DNA of 64,000 nucleotides from Rhodospirillales bacterium (GCA_021775095.1 JAJFII010000069.1:62001-126000); one strand, 5' to 3'. Positions 26,987 to 37,969 are shown, numbered from the stretch's first letter. Numbers and translations are program-made. The notes: generated by a model from the letters alone, not told the origin.

Positions 26987-28134
26987 GCGATAAATCCCGT
27001 CCTCTCGTTGTATTGGCTGCCGGTGGTACCGGTGGTCACGTTTATCCCGCCGAGGCCCTGGCCGGTGAAATGTTACGGCGCGGGTACCGTTTGGCTTTGA
27101 TCACCGACCGTCGTGGTGACGTCTATGGCGGGGTTCTCGGTGAGCTGGAAACTTTTCGGGTTCGGGCCGGCGGGGTTGCCGGCAAAGGTTTTGCTGCACG
27201 CCTCAAAAGCCTGATCGAAATTGCTGTGGGCATCATTCAGGCCCGGTCGATCCTAAAGCGCCTGCAACCGCAAGCCGTTGTCGGGTTTGGCGGATATGCG
27301 TCCGTTCCAACCATGGTCGCGGCCTGCATGGGAAAATACAAAACCGCCATTCATGAACAAAATGCGGTGTTTGGCCGAGCCAACCGGGCCTTGGCGTCAT
27401 GGGTTGATCGCGTTGCAACCTGTTTTGCCGATATCGAACTACTGCCTGACGGGGTGCCGGAAAAAATTATTCAAAGCGGAATGCCGGTTCGCAAGGCGGT
27501 CTTTGAAAAACGCCAGATCGACTTCCCGGTGTTTGATGAAAATTCGGCGGTCCATATTCTGGTGATGGGTGGCTCGCAGGGGGCGCGGGTTCTCAGTGAT
27601 ATCATTCCAAAGGCGATTAAATCCCTGCCGAGGTCGCTAAGAGACCGTATCGCACTCACCCAACAATGTCGTCCGGAAGACCTGGACCGGGTAAAAAATT
27701 TTTACGCCGAAGCAAACATCCGTGCAGAATTGTCATCGTTTTTTAAGGATATTCCCGAACGCATGGCAAAAGCCCATTTGATTATCGCCCGTTCAGGGGC
27801 ATCGACGGTGGCCGAGACTTTGGTCATTGGTCGGCCGTCAATCATGGTTCCCTATCCCCATGCGGTCGATGACCACCAGACAAAAAATGCCCATGCCGTT
27901 GATGACGCCGGTGCCGGTTGGCTGATGCCTGAACCGTCCTTCACATCGGAAGCCCTGGCCCGCCGACTGGAAAATTTATTGGCCGTTCCCCATACCCTCA
28001 TAAAAGCAGCAGAATGTGCAAAATCCGTAGGTCGTCCGGATGCGACCGCGCGTTTAGCGACCATCGTCGAAGACTTAATAAAGGCCAACGGGGCAAATGA
28101 TAAGGGCAATAACAACGGGAGGCAGGCGGCATGA
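26983..28134 (+). CDS. murG: UDP-GlcNAc:lipid I GlcNAc transferase (lipid II synthase)
   Basis: A 383-residue peripheral inner-membrane GT28 glycosyltransferase that makes lipid II. Signatures: the N-terminal glycine loop [39 protein letters not shown], the second glycine loop [11 protein letters not shown], and RSGASTVAE with [12 protein letters not shown] forming the UDP-GlcNAc site. It overlaps ftsW and murC by 4 bases each. The C-terminus ends in an Asn/Gly-rich tail. Confidence 0.97.
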   Translation: MSDKSRPLVVLAAGGTGGHVYPAEALAGEMLRRGYRLALITDRRGDVYGGVLGELETFRVRAGGVAGKGFAARLKSLIEIAVGIIQARSILKRLQPQAVVGFGGYASVPTMVAACMGKYKTAIHEQNAVFGRANRALASWVDRVATCFADIELLPDGVPEKIIQSGMPVRKAVFEKRQIDFPVFDENSAVHILVMGGSQGARVLSDIIPKAIKSLPRSLRDRIALTQQCRPEDLDRVKNFYAEANIRAELSSFFKDIPERMAKAHLIIARSGASTVAETLVIGRPSIMVPYPHAVDDHQTKNAHAVDDAGAGWLMPEPSFTSEALARRLENLLAVPHTLIKAAECAKSVGRPDATARLATIVEDLIKANGANDKGNNNGRQAA

Positions 28135-29570
28135 GAGCGCTCCCCCTAAATATCGGAACCGTACACTTTGTCGGTATTGGCGGCATTGGTATGAGCGGTA
28201 TCGCCGAGGTTCTTCATACCCTTGGTTATACCGTGCAAGGGAGTGACATCGCAGCCAATGCCAATGTCGAGCGGCTGCGCGGTATGGGGATCATCGTCCA
28301 TGTGGGACATCAGTCCGAGAACATCGGCGAGAGCCAGGTAATTGTGGTTTCCACGGCTGTGAAAGCCGACAACCCGGAGGTTGTCGCAGCCCGCCAGAAG
28401 CTCATCCCGGTCGTCCGCCGGGCCGAAATGTTGGGCGAACTTATGCGCCTTAAGTGGTCAATTGCCGTCGGCGGAACGCACGGAAAAACCACGACCACAT
28501 CGATAGTTGCGGCGATGCTTGATGCGGCGGGCTTGGATCCGACGGTCATCAACGGCGGGATCATTAATGCCTGGGGCACGAACGCGCGTCTTGGAAATGG
28601 CGATTGGATGGTCGCCGAGGCCGACGAGTCCGATGGGACCTTTTTGAAACTTCCCGCCACCATCGCAGTGGTCACGAATATTGATCCTGAACACCTCGAT
28701 CATTATGGTACTTTTGACAACCTGCGTGATTCCTTTGATGCCTTCGTTGAAAATATTCCGTTCTATGGGTTTGCCGCTCTGTGCCTGGACCATGCAGAAG
28801 TCCAGGCGATGATCCCACGGGTCTCAGACCGCCGGTTAATTACCTATGGTTTGAGTCCGCAGGCCGATGTGCGGGCCACCCGATTGGAACCGGCGACCGA
28901 TGGCACCCGGTTCGACGTGGTTTTGACCGACCGTAAAACCACAGACGAAAGAACCATACCGGGATTGCATTTGCCCATGGTCGGCCAACACAACGTGCAA
29001 AATGCCCTGGCCGCTGTCGCCATCGCCTTTGAAATGGGGATCGAAGATGATGTCATTCGACGTGCACTGGCAACCTTTGAGGGCGTCAAACGCCGGTTTA
29101 CAAAAACCGGTGAAGTGGATGGGGTAACCATTATTGATGATTACGGTCATCATCCGGTGGAAATATCTGCAGTTCTTCTCGCCGCCCGGCAAGCCGCGCG
29201 AGGTCAGGTAATTGCCATTGTACAACCACATCGTTTTAGCCGGTTGAAAGACCTATTCGAGGATTTTTGTACCTGTTTTAACAACGCCGATGCGGTTTTT
29301 GTCGCCGACGTCTATGCAGCCGGCGAATCGCCCATTGAAGGCATTAACCAAAGTTCATTTGTTGACGGCCTTCGCCACCATGGTCACCGCAAGGTTGAGC
29401 CGTTGCGTCGCCCGGAAGACCTGGCGGCGGCAATCCACCAGATTGCCAGGCCCGGTGATTTGGTTGTCTGTCTGGGCGCTGGAAATATCTCGCAATGGGC
29501 AAATGCATTGCCTGCCGAACTGAGCGCCTTGAAAACCTTGGGAGAGGGGGTTTCCGATGATGGCAGTTGA
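28131..29570 (+). CDS. murC: UDP-MurNAc:L-alanine ligase
   Basis: First amino-acid-adding enzyme of the pathway, 479 residues, cytoplasmic. Motifs: the N-terminal [17 protein letters not shown], the P-loop [29 protein letters not shown], and [14 protein letters not shown] followed by [12 protein letters not shown]. All are standard for MurC. It overlaps murG by 4 bases and murB by 14. Confidence 0.97.
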   Translation: MRALPLNIGTVHFVGIGGIGMSGIAEVLHTLGYTVQGSDIAANANVERLRGMGIIVHVGHQSENIGESQVIVVSTAVKADNPEVVAARQKLIPVVRRAEMLGELMRLKWSIAVGGTHGKTTTTSIVAAMLDAAGLDPTVINGGIINAWGTNARLGNGDWMVAEADESDGTFLKLPATIAVVTNIDPEHLDHYGTFDNLRDSFDAFVENIPFYGFAALCLDHAEVQAMIPRVSDRRLITYGLSPQADVRATRLEPATDGTRFDVVLTDRKTTDERTIPGLHLPMVGQHNVQNALAAVAIAFEMGIEDDVIRRALATFEGVKRRFTKTGEVDGVTIIDDYGHHPVEISAVLLAARQAARGQVIAIVQPHRFSRLKDLFEDFCTCFNNADAVFVADVYAAGESPIEGINQSSFVDGLRHHGHRKVEPLRRPEDLAAAIHQIARPGDLVVCLGAGNISQWANALPAELSALKTLGEGVSDDGS

Positions 29571-30504
29571 TCAACCGAGCGGACACCTGATACATACTTT
29601 GCCGGCGACCCGAGGCGAACTCAAAGCCGATGAAAAAATCGCCAAATACACCTGGTTCAAGGTTGGCGGTCCGGCCGAGGTCCTGTTTAAACCCGCCGAC
29701 GAAGCAGATCTCTGCGGATTTTTATCCCAATTGCCGATCACGGTTCCGGTGACGGTAATCGGTAACGCGTCAAATCTGTTGATACGCGACGGCGGTATTG
29801 CCGGGGTTGTTATTCGATTGGGGCGGGGGTTCTCGGCGATTACGGCAATTGGACAAGGTCTGCAGGTTGGTGCCGCAGCAGCGGATTTAACCGTCGCCCG
29901 CAAGGCCCGCGATATGGCGATTAGCGGCCTGGAATTCCTGGCCGGAATTCCAGGGACGATGGGTGGCGCGGTTCGCATGAACGCCGGTGCCTATGGTGCC
30001 GAACTGGGAGATATCTGTCGGTCTATTCGTGCCGTTGATCGAACAGGGACCGTCCACGAAGTGGCGGCGCGTGATCTTGCTTTTACCTATCGCCAGTCGG
30101 ATATCAATCAAAACTGGATCGTAACCGAAGCCTGGCTTGAAGGCCAAGGCGGCGACCACTTGGAAATTAGCCAGCGCATGGAAGCCATTCAGGCGGAACG
30201 CGAAATCACCCAACCCATTCGCACGTTAACCGGCGGTTCGAGCTTTGCCAATCCGCCCGGCGAAAAGGCCTGGCAGCTCATTGATCGCGCCGGTTGCCGC
30301 GGATTGATCCGTGGCGGTGCCGCCATTTCGAACCTGCATTGTAATTTTTTAATTAATACTGGCAACGCCACCGCATCGGATCTTGAAGGTTTGGGTGAAG
30401 AAGTCCGCCGTCGCGTGTTTGAAAAAACAGGTGTCATGTTGGAGTGGGAAATTCACAGCCTCGGACGACCGCTGCCGGGTGATATCAAGGAGATTGATCA
30501 ATGA
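29557..30504 (+). CDS. murB: UDP-N-acetylenolpyruvoylglucosamine reductase
   Basis: FAD enzyme reducing UDP-GlcNAc-enolpyruvate to UDP-MurNAc with NADPH. The 315-residue protein shows [47 protein letters not shown] (FAD site), and [17 protein letters not shown] with the catalytic Ser of type I/II enzymes. Two adjacent ATG codons (29557, 29560) are possible starts. It overlaps ddl by 4 bases. Confidence 0.97.
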   Translation: MMAVDQPSGHLIHTLPATRGELKADEKIAKYTWFKVGGPAEVLFKPADEADLCGFLSQLPITVPVTVIGNASNLLIRDGGIAGVVIRLGRGFSAITAIGQGLQVGAAAADLTVARKARDMAISGLEFLAGIPGTMGGAVRMNAGAYGAELGDICRSIRAVDRTGTVHEVAARDLAFTYRQSDINQNWIVTEAWLEGQGGDHLEISQRMEAIQAEREITQPIRTLTGGSSFANPPGEKAWQLIDRAGCRGLIRGGAAISNLHCNFLINTGNATASDLEGLGEEVRRRVFEKTGVMLEWEIHSLGRPLPGDIKEIDQ

Positions 30505-31406
30505 CCAAACATGTTGCTGTGTTAATGGGAGGATGGAACGCCGAGCGTGAGGTGTCATTGGTATCTGGTGCGGCTGTAGTGAAAGCCCTGCGGGAACTGA
30601 AATATGACGTGGCGGCAATAGACGTGCAGCGGGATATGGGAACCTTATTAACCCGGCTCTATCCAAAACCCGATGTTGTTTTCAACGCTCTGCATGGCCG
30701 TTTTGGTGAAGATGGTTGTGTTCAGGGTTTGCTCGATATTCTAAACATTCCCTACACCTATTCGGGCCTGCTGGCGTCAGCCCTGGCCATGGATAAGGTC
30801 ATGGCCAAACGGCTGTTTGAAATGGCCGGTATTCCGGTGGCAGATCATATTATCTCGACCAGTGAACAGGTCCGGGCAGGTCATGTCATGGCACCGCCCT
30901 ATGTGATCAAACCTTCCAATGAAGGTTCCAGCGTTGGCGTTCACATTGTTCGTCATGGCGATAATACGGCTCGTTTTGCAGAACCGGGTTGGCCCTATGG
31001 TGCCAGTGTGATGGTCGAAAAATTTATTGAGGGACAGGAACTGACCGTCGCTGTTATGGGAGATCGGGCGCTCGCAGTGACGGAGATTATGACCAACCGC
31101 GGGTTTTACGATTACAACGCGAAATACGAAGACGGCGGTTCTTTCCATGTCGTCCCGGCGGACATCGAACCGGCGATTTATGACGAAACAATGCGCCTGG
31201 CGCTGCTCGCCCACCAGACATTGGGATGCCGTGGCGTCAGTCGGGCAGATTTTCGTTACGATGGAAAGGAAATCTACATACTTGAGGTTAATACTCAACC
31301 GGGATTGACCCCGACATCTTTGGTGCCGGAACAGGCGGCACACGTAAATATGTCTTTTAATGATTTGATCACCTGGATGGTCGATAACGCGGAGTGCGAC
31401 GCATGA
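30501..31406 (+). CDS. ddl: D-alanine:D-alanine ligase
   Basis: ATP-grasp enzyme, 301 residues, making the D-Ala-D-Ala dipeptide used by MurF. Visible motifs: VLMGGWNAEREVSLVSG, the ATP-grasp loop KPSNEGSSVGVHIV, RGVSRADFRYDG, and EVNTQPGLTPTSLVPEQA near the end. The tyrosine in the ATP-grasp region (YNAKYEDGG) fits an enzyme making D-Ala-D-Ala. It overlaps murB and ftsQ by 4 bases each. Confidence 0.97.
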   Translation: MTKHVAVLMGGWNAEREVSLVSGAAVVKALRELKYDVAAIDVQRDMGTLLTRLYPKPDVVFNALHGRFGEDGCVQGLLDILNIPYTYSGLLASALAMDKVMAKRLFEMAGIPVADHIISTSEQVRAGHVMAPPYVIKPSNEGSSVGVHIVRHGDNTARFAEPGWPYGASVMVEKFIEGQELTVAVMGDRALAVTEIMTNRGFYDYNAKYEDGGSFHVVPADIEPAIYDETMRLALLAHQTLGCRGVSRADFRYDGKEIYILEVNTQPGLTPTSLVPEQAAHVNMSFNDLITWMVDNAECDA

Positions 31407-32266
31407 GCGTCAAAATGGGAATGATGAGAGAAAACACGAAAACAACCAAGTTGGGAAAACCCCGCCGTAAGGCCGTTCCCCTGTGGCGCCGCGGTTATGT
31501 CCGCCTGGTCTTGGCCGTGGTTGTTGTCGGTGCCATGGGCAGTGGTCTCTGGTGGAGTTGGTCGCATGATGTAATGGCTAAAGTGGTTGAAGGCGTTAAA
31601 TGGAGAACCATCGCGCTGTCAGTGAAGGCTGGATTTCAGGTCAACGAAATATTAGTCGTCGGTCGCAAGGAAACCGCTTCGAAGGTATTGCGCAGCGCCA
31701 TTCAATTGACACGCGGTGCGCCGATTCTGGCATTTGATTTGGAAGCCGCGCGGGACCGGGTTGAAGTCCTGCCGTGGGTCCGTCGGGCGACCGTCGAACG
31801 AATGCTTCCCGACACCATCTTGTTGTCGATCGAGGAACGCAAACCGCTGGCCATATGGCAACACAACGGTCAGTTCGCGTTGATCGATGAAACCGGTGAG
31901 GTCATCCTGCGCAAAGGCCTGGATCGGTTTAATGATCTGCTTATCGTGGTTGGTGAAAATGCACCACGGGAAACGGCGCGTTTACTAGTCACCCTGAAAA
32001 CCCAACCGGAATTGCTGAGCATGGTTAAGGCCGCCGTCTGGGTCGGTGGACGCCGTTGGAATTTGCGATTGACCGGCGATATTGATGTGCGCCTGCCGGA
32101 AGGAAATGCGACTGCTGCCTGGATGCGTCTGGCAGAGTACGAAAAAACCCACCGGGTCCTGGAGCGCGATGTCCAGGTTTTGGACCTCAGAATTCCAGAT
32201 CGACTGATCGTCCGTAAATCGCCAAGCAAAAAATCTGAAAAACCAAACACCGGCCGCGAAACCTAA
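31403..32266 (+). CDS. ftsQ: Cell division protein FtsQ
   Basis: A 287-residue bitopic divisome protein. A basic cytoplasmic tail (KLGKPRRKAVPLWRRG) and one membrane span (LVLAVVVVGAMGSGLWWSW) are followed by the POTRA domain (FQVNEILVVGRKETASKVLR) and the FtsQ domain (PWVRRATVERMLPDTILLSIEERKPLAIWQ). It recruits FtsL and FtsB to midcell. I chose ATG 31403, whose ATGA overlaps the ddl stop; a GTG at 31394 is the alternative. Confidence 0.94.
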   Translation: MSVKMGMMRENTKTTKLGKPRRKAVPLWRRGYVRLVLAVVVVGAMGSGLWWSWSHDVMAKVVEGVKWRTIALSVKAGFQVNEILVVGRKETASKVLRSAIQLTRGAPILAFDLEAARDRVEVLPWVRRATVERMLPDTILLSIEERKPLAIWQHNGQFALIDETGEVILRKGLDRFNDLLIVVGENAPRETARLLVTLKTQPELLSMVKAAVWVGGRRWNLRLTGDIDVRLPEGNATAAWMRLAEYEKTHRVLERDVQVLDLRIPDRLIVRKSPSKKSEKPNTGRET

Positions 32267-32303
32267 CGTCGAGTGGGAAAGATCGAGAAGAAAGAAAAAT
32301 GTA

Positions 32304-33590
32304 ATGAGAAAAGGCGTTAACCATAATCGACCGCGAAACGGCCTTGTTGCCGCGTTGGATATTGGGTCGACAAAAATTGGTTGTTTGATCGCAAAGCCAG
32401 GCACCGATCCGTCGGCCAATCCGATCCAGACGGCACGGATTGTTGGTTTTGGGCATCAGGTCTCGAAAGGTGTGCGTTCGGGAACGGTTGTCGATATGGA
32501 CAGCGTGGAGCATGCGGTTCGTTCGACCGTGGAGACGGCCGAGCAAATGGCCGGCGACAATATAGAGAAAGTCGTGGTCAACGTGAACATCGGTAAACCC
32601 CGGTCGCGATTGATCGCCTATGAAGTTTCCATCGCCGGCCATGAAATTGGTGATGCCGATTTACGCCGAATTCTCGATCCGCAAACTTTGGACGCAACCG
32701 AACCATCGGGCACCGAAGTCATCCACAGTATTCCGGTCGGCTACAGCATTGATGGCAACAAGGGGATCAGAGATCCACGCGGGATGTTTGGTGAACGCCT
32801 TGGCGTCAACATGCATATTATAAATGCCGAAAGCGGTCCCATTCGAAATTTGGAAACGGCCATTGCCCGCTGTCATTTGGGCATTGAAAGTAAAGTTTTG
32901 GGCGCCTACGCCTCTGCACTTTCCTGCGTGGTCGAGGATGAGCGCCAAATGGGTGTGACCTGCGTCGACATGGGCGGCGGCACAACGTCGATTGCCATCT
33001 TTTTCGACGGTGAATTGGTGCATACGGACAGCATCCCCGTTGGCGGCCAACATGTGAGCAACGATATTGCGCGGGGATTGGCGACATCCCTACAGCACGC
33101 GGAGCGCATGAAAACCCTTTACGGGAACGCCATCCCATCAATCAATGATGATCGGGAAGTGATAAAAGTGCCATTGGTCGGCGAAGAAAATAATCCGGAA
33201 TCGGGGCAAATTCCGCGTTCCATGTTGGTTGGCATCATTCGCCCCCGCATGGAGGAAATACTGGAAATGGTCCGCGACCGTCTGGTCGCCGCCGGATTTG
33301 ATAAGGTGGCGGGTCGCCGCATGGTCTTGACCGGTGGCGCCGGACAATTGCCGGGCTTACCGGAATTGGCGGGAACAATCCTCGATAAGCAGGTGCGGCT
33401 GGGCAAACCGATGGCTATGGACGGCCTGGCGGAAGCGGCATCGGGACCGGCGTTTTCCGGCTGTGTCGGATTGCTGAACTATGCGCTGAACGAAAAACAA
33501 AATCTGCCGAACGACATGTACAGACAGGAAAATATCAGGGCCGAGGGCCGGTTTGGACGGCTGGGTCATTGGTTAAAGGAGAATTTTTAA
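32304..33590 (+). CDS. ftsA: Cell division protein FtsA
   Basis: A 428-residue actin-fold ATPase that tethers FtsZ to the membrane. The phosphate-binding loops are visible: ALDIGSTKIGCLIA near the start, CVDMGGGTTSIAIFFDGEL in the middle, and VLTGGAGQLPGL near residue 340. The C-terminus ends GRLGHWLKENF, an amphipathic helix suited to membrane binding. It starts 37 bases after ftsQ and lies 112 bases before ftsZ. Confidence 0.96.
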   Translation: MRKGVNHNRPRNGLVAALDIGSTKIGCLIAKPGTDPSANPIQTARIVGFGHQVSKGVRSGTVVDMDSVEHAVRSTVETAEQMAGDNIEKVVVNVNIGKPRSRLIAYEVSIAGHEIGDADLRRILDPQTLDATEPSGTEVIHSIPVGYSIDGNKGIRDPRGMFGERLGVNMHIINAESGPIRNLETAIARCHLGIESKVLGAYASALSCVVEDERQMGVTCVDMGGGTTSIAIFFDGELVHTDSIPVGGQHVSNDIARGLATSLQHAERMKTLYGNAIPSINDDREVIKVPLVGEENNPESGQIPRSMLVGIIRPRMEEILEMVRDRLVAAGFDKVAGRRMVLTGGAGQLPGLPELAGTILDKQVRLGKPMAMDGLAEAASGPAFSGCVGLLNYALNEKQNLPNDMYRQENIRAEGRFGRLGHWLKENF

Positions 33591-33702
33591 TGACTTTGGT
33601 AACGCATACGCCGCACTGGGGCGGCAACAGATGGACGATGGCTCGGGCGGCCAACAGGACATCTTTTAACATCGTGCATACGTGCGCATTAAGGAGATCG
33701 AT

Positions 33703-35565
33703 ATGAGTATCAATCTAACCGTTCCAACGGCTAGCGAAAACCCGGAACTGAAACCCCGTATTACAGTTGTTGGCGTCGGTGGCGCTGGTGGCAATGCGGT
33801 AAATAACATGATCCGCCGCGAACTGGAGGGGGTCGATTTTGTTGTCGCAAATACCGATGCCCAGTCGTTGAGCCAGTCGTCGGCGGAACGCCGCATACAG
33901 TTGGGAACACAATTGACCCAAGGTCTCGGCGCCGGCTCGAAACCGGAAATTGGTCGTGGTGCTGCAGAGGAAGCCATTGAAGATGTGATGGATGAACTCA
34001 AGGGCGTCCACATGGCGTTTATCGCTGCCGGGATGGGCGGCGGCACCGGCACCGGTGCGGCGCCTGTGATTGCCGAAGCGGCCCGTGAAGCGGGCATTTT
34101 GACCGTTGGTGTGGTTACCAAACCTTTCCAGTTTGAAGGGTCTCACCGCATGAAAATGGCGGAGCAGGGGATCGCCGAACTGGAGCGCCACGTTGATACG
34201 CTGATCATAATTCCGAACCAGAATTTGTTCAGGATTGCCAACGAAAACACGACCTTTGCCGATGCCTTTAACATGGCTGACGAAGTTCTCTATTCGGGTG
34301 TCCGGGGGGTTACGGACCTGATCGTAATGCCCGGTCTGATTAATCTGGATTTTGCTGATATTCGTTCGGTGATGGGTGAAATGGGTAAAGCCATGATGGG
34401 AACGGGCGAAGCCAATGGCGACCGACGCGCTCTGGATGCGGCTGAAGCGGCGATTGCCAATCCGCTTTTAGAGGATATGTCCATGAAGGGTGCCAAAGGC
34501 GTGTTAATCAATATCACCGGCGGCCAGGATGTGACATTGTTTGAGGTTGACGAAGCGGCAACCCGTATTCGTGCAGAAGTCGATGCGGACGCTCATATTA
34601 TCGTTGGCTCCGCCTTCGACCCCAATCTCGATGGCACCATGCGGGTATCGGTGGTGGCGACGGGCATTGATGCCAATTCTGCCACCGCAGCAACGCCGAC
34701 AATGCTAAATACCGCCGACCACGCCAACCAACCGGTGGTGTCACAGATGAAAGTACTGGAGCTGGGCGACGAATCGATGGACGAAATTATCCCGGTCGAG
34801 AAGGCCGAAGTCGATTCCGCCGCCAAGCCGACGACATCTGCCACTGCAGAAATCTTACCCGAACCCATGGCAACGCAATCGGAAGATACTCCGCTTGCTC
34901 AGTTGATCGAAGAAATTGATTCAAATACGGAAGCTTTAATGGCGCTGGATATGCCGGAAACCGAAACGGTTGTGGAAGAACCGTCGCTTGAACCTGCCGC
35001 GGGGGCTGATCCGCTGAAAGTGGCAAAAGAGCCCGTCGATGAGTCTGACAAACCCATGAAAAAGGAGGTTGATATTCCCGCCATTCCGACCATGGGAGCA
35101 ACGGATGCGTTCATTCCGCCAAAAGCCGTTTCCGTGAAATCAAAACCTGATGCGGTCGAACCGGATCCGTTCCGGGCTGCCGATATGACCAATGGCGCGG
35201 GCAATCAAAATGTTGAAACTGCGCCGTCGGCGGAAAGTCCACGCAGACCCAGTTTGTTTGAACGGGTGACCCGGACAGGTCGCGCGGCCAAACCAAACGT
35301 CGAAGAAAGTGCGCTGTCACCTGAACCGAATGCAGAAATGGCTCGTCCAGAGGCGGTTGCGCCGGCCGCACCGACGGTGCCGGTTGATACGGTCACGTCC
35401 TTTATTCCGCCAAAACCTGTGACGCAGGAAGCCGCTTCTTTAAGTCGGGTTACCCAAAAGGAAATTTCCGGTCTCAATCCAAAACCGCAACCCGACCGCC
35501 AGGTGACGGCGGCAGATGATGACCTGCTTGATATTCCGGCCTTTCTCCGGCGTCAGGCGAACTAA
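33703..35565 (+). CDS. ftsZ: Cell division GTPase FtsZ with long C-terminal linker
   Basis: Tubulin-like GTPase that forms the Z-ring, 620 residues. GTP-binding motifs: [14 protein letters not shown] near residue 25 and the signature [15 protein letters not shown] near residue 110. The globular domain ends near residue 320; a linker of about 280 acidic, Pro/Ala-rich residues follows, long as in many alphaproteobacteria. A motif of the form (A/S)FIPPK(A/P)V occurs twice in it. The last residues, [15 protein letters not shown], form the conserved tail that binds FtsA and other partners. I chose ATG 33703 for its AAGGAG; the 112-base gap after ftsA may hold its own promoter. Confidence 0.97.
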   Translation: MSINLTVPTASENPELKPRITVVGVGGAGGNAVNNMIRRELEGVDFVVANTDAQSLSQSSAERRIQLGTQLTQGLGAGSKPEIGRGAAEEAIEDVMDELKGVHMAFIAAGMGGGTGTGAAPVIAEAAREAGILTVGVVTKPFQFEGSHRMKMAEQGIAELERHVDTLIIIPNQNLFRIANENTTFADAFNMADEVLYSGVRGVTDLIVMPGLINLDFADIRSVMGEMGKAMMGTGEANGDRRALDAAEAAIANPLLEDMSMKGAKGVLINITGGQDVTLFEVDEAATRIRAEVDADAHIIVGSAFDPNLDGTMRVSVVATGIDANSATAATPTMLNTADHANQPVVSQMKVLELGDESMDEIIPVEKAEVDSAAKPTTSATAEILPEPMATQSEDTPLAQLIEEIDSNTEALMALDMPETETVVEEPSLEPAAGADPLKVAKEPVDESDKPMKKEVDIPAIPTMGATDAFIPPKAVSVKSKPDAVEPDPFRAADMTNGAGNQNVETAPSAESPRRPSLFERVTRTGRAAKPNVEESALSPEPNAEMARPEAVAPAAPTVPVDTVTSFIPPKPVTQEAASLSRVTQKEISGLNPKPQPDRQVTAADDDLLDIPAFLRRQAN

Positions 35566-35597
35566 ACGCCGCCACTCATAACGGCCGCAAAATGGAT

Positions 35598-35627
35598 AAC
35601 CCCCTTTGTTAGACAAAGGGGGTTTTT
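35598..35627 (+). terminator. Rho-independent terminator after ftsZ
   Basis: AACCCCCTTTGT and ACAAAGGGGGTT form a perfect 12-bp stem with a 3-base loop, followed by TTT. It lies 32 bases after the ftsZ stop and would end the dcw operon. Confidence 0.93.
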
Positions 35628-35705
35628 CGTTGGCGACGGGAGTCGCCACTGCAGTGTGGCAAAAGATCCGATCTGCCGTAGCGGCACCTTTACCGTCTGA
35701 TACTT

Positions 35706-35864
35706 TTAGGTAAAATATTTTATACCGGCGACGACGGCGAGCGTATATACAGCCAGGATGACTGCAGTCCACCATTCCGGATGTCCATGCTTTTTCAGAT
35801 AAGATATGGCTGCAAAAACGACCAGAATATACGACGTGGTTATGAAAAGATAAAGGGGAGACAT
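35706..35864 (-). CDS. Small two-span membrane protein, 52 residues, unknown function
   Basis: The minus-strand frame from ATG 35864 to TAA 35706 encodes a 52-residue protein with two hydrophobic segments, LYLFITTSYILVVFAAISYL and WWTAVILAVYTLAVVAGI, joined by a short charged loop KKHGHPE. GAGG lies 9 bases before the ATG. I do not recognise the family. It sits between ftsZ and a PilZ protein gene. Being short, it could be chance, but the clean start, ribosome binding site and hairpin topology favour a real gene. Confidence 0.6.
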   Translation of the reverse strand: MSPLYLFITTSYILVVFAAISYLKKHGHPEWWTAVILAVYTLAVVAGIKYFT

Positions 35865-35987
35865 GTTTTTTGACCTCGATCGGATGGGTAAGGGGGCCGG
35901 AGAGTGGGATCTTTTCGTTTGGTGGACGGCGTCGGAGGACCCGAGGGACAGTTGAACTCCTTTTATACCGGAGGATTCGGAAAGATT

Positions 35988-36284
35988 TTACTTGTCGCCG
36001 TTTGAATCACCCTCAAAATTAACGGCAAAACCTTTATCGTAATACCGGACAACCCGACCTTTGCGGTTATCCACATGATCGGAATCGACTTCGATATCGC
36101 TGCCAATATCAAACTGTGCGCTGGATTCACCTCTCCCAAAGGAAAACTCCACGGCGGCACCGCTTTGTGAAGCATCGATAACGGTTCCTGTAAAAACCTC
36201 CGCATTGGTTTTGACGGAGGCCGGTTCATTTAACTCAATGCGTTCGTGGCGGCGTTTGTTATCGGCCAATTTTTTGTTCCCCAT
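35988..36284 (-). CDS. PilZ domain protein (probable c-di-GMP receptor)
   Basis: A 98-residue, single-domain PilZ protein. The two c-di-GMP contacts are visible: RRHERIE (RxxxR) near residues 11-17 and DASQSGAAVEF (DxSxxG) near residues 38-48. Such proteins bind cyclic di-GMP and act on motility, polysaccharide or other partners in the cytoplasm. It is on the minus strand upstream of the small membrane protein gene, with 123 bases between, so co-transcription is possible. The target is unknown. Confidence 0.88.
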   Translation of the reverse strand: MGNKKLADNKRRHERIELNEPASVKTNAEVFTGTVIDASQSGAAVEFSFGRGESSAQFDIGSDIEVDSDHVDNRKGRVVRYYDKGFAVNFEGDSNGDK

Positions 36285-36578
36285 TGTTCGGAAGCGTCAA
36301 TGTATACGTCTCAGGCTAACACTGCGAGAGCGGCCCGTCATCGAATTTTATGATACGCGGGAAATTCTCCCGGTGCTTAGTCATCACCCAATTCTGCCGC
36401 GTCGGTCGTTAAACAGCGAAAGCGCCCCTGCCAAGGGTTGTTATTCAGTTGTCTGCCGACTTGCGCCGCCGGATTAGCCATAGGTTGCGGGATTGTCATC
36501 AATATCGCGAGCACGTATACCAACGATAGATTTTTACATCCCGGCACTTTCCCGTTTAAAAGAAAATGGCAACCAACG
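36285..36578. other. Divergent intergenic region between PilZ and EamA genes
   Basis: About 290 bases without a credible gene; reading frames here lack any recognisable protein features. It should hold the divergent promoters of the PilZ protein gene and the exporter gene, but no consensus pair stands out. Confidence 0.35.
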
Positions 36579-37496
36579 ATGAACGAGCCCGTATCGTTTC
36601 CTGATACGCCATCCGCATTCACCTACCGCCGTGGAGTGATTCTGGTCATTATGGCGGGTGTGTGTTGGTCGACCATGGGTTTGGGTATTCGGTTTATTGA
36701 GGTCGCCAACGTCTGGCAGATATTGTTTTACCGCTCCTGTGCGCTGGCGCCGTTTTTGTTTCTGCTGATATCCCTGCGCTCAGGTGGCAAACCGCTACGG
36801 GTTATAGGCAAATCAGGGATCGCCGGCGTGCTCGGTGGCTTGGGGTTGGTATTTGCCTTTTCCGGCGGCATATTTGCGATCCAGTCGACGTCTGTCGCCA
36901 ACGCGATGTTTCTGTTTGCTGCAGCGCCGTTTTTTGCCGCCGTAATGGGCTGGGTTTTTTTACGCGAAGGGGTCCGAAAAGGCACCTGGGCGGCAACACT
37001 CATTGCCTTGGTCGGGATCACGATTATGGTTCGGGACAGCATATCGCTTGGTCATTTGATTGGTAATGTGGCTGCACTGATCTCGGCTCTGGGATTTGCC
37101 GTATTTACCGTCATTCTCAGATGGCGGCGGGTCAACGACATGATGCCGACGGTGTTTCTTGGCGGTGTTTTTGCTATTATTGTCTCTGCCATTATCTGTT
37201 ATCTGGAAGGTTTCACACTGTATATTCCCTTCCGTGACATAAGCATTGCGTTGGCAATGGGTGTGTTTCAGGTCGGTGCCGGACTGAGCCTTTATACCAT
37301 CGGGTCAAAATCCGTGCCGGCCGTCGAGTTGGCTCTGTTATCGATGACCGAAGTTGTACTTGGCCCCCTATGGGTTTGGTTGGTGTTTGGTGAAACGGCC
37401 GGGCCATATACGCTGATAGGCGGCCTGATTTTGCTGTTGGCGATTGTCGGCAACGCCCTGTCTGGCCTGAGGCGCAAGCCGACACCCATTCTTTAG
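36579..37496 (+). CDS. EamA/DMT family transporter
   Basis: A 305-residue inner membrane protein with ten hydrophobic segments in two EamA repeats, each with the typical start (VILVIMAGVCWSTMGLGIRFI in the first, LIGNVAALISALGFAVFTVIL in the second). DMT family members usually export metabolites such as amino acids. ATG 36579 gives a full first repeat; an upstream ATG in frame would add 47 residues unlike the family. It stands alone between the PilZ gene and lpxC. Substrate unknown. Confidence 0.9.
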   Translation: MNEPVSFPDTPSAFTYRRGVILVIMAGVCWSTMGLGIRFIEVANVWQILFYRSCALAPFLFLLISLRSGGKPLRVIGKSGIAGVLGGLGLVFAFSGGIFAIQSTSVANAMFLFAAAPFFAAVMGWVFLREGVRKGTWAATLIALVGITIMVRDSISLGHLIGNVAALISALGFAVFTVILRWRRVNDMMPTVFLGGVFAIIVSAIICYLEGFTLYIPFRDISIALAMGVFQVGAGLSLYTIGSKSVPAVELALLSMTEVVLGPLWVWLVFGETAGPYTLIGGLILLLAIVGNALSGLRRKPTPIL

Positions 37497-37969
37497 TTGC
37501 AGTTGAAATCCCGACAGGAGCTGCCTGCGGCCTGAATTTAACCGATAATCCGTTATTTTTGAGGCTCTGTGGCAGCCGGGCCGGGTGGCAGCCTAACGGT
37601 CTATTTATAGGCTAACGAGATGAAAACACATCCGTTCGCGGGGCGAATTCAGCCCGTCTGAAGGTTAGTAAGTAAATCGTAATCAATTGGGGTGTAAAAA
37701 TGCCCGGATTCGGCAAATTGTCCTGACAGTAGGAAAATGAGTAAAATTTTCTAATGCGTTGATAATAAACCTGGAATGATTGTCGGTCGATGACAGGGAG
37801 CAACCACAAAGAGAGCGATACAATGCGAAACAAAAAGTAACAAAGAGTGATTTGTATGGATGTACGAGTATTGTTAAAACACACTTGGACAGATCCAGTA
37901 AACTGTCTGAATTCGGGTTGTCACGGTGCCGTCTGTAATCGGCTACCAACCCTAATAAAAAACGATAAT
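37497..37969. other. 473-base region upstream of lpxC, no recognisable gene
   Basis: AT-richer than its surroundings, especially 37680-37960. No protein with family features or ribosome binding site is seen, and no terminator-like hairpin after the EamA gene. It probably contains the lpxC promoter and an unusually long untranslated leader. Confidence 0.4.
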
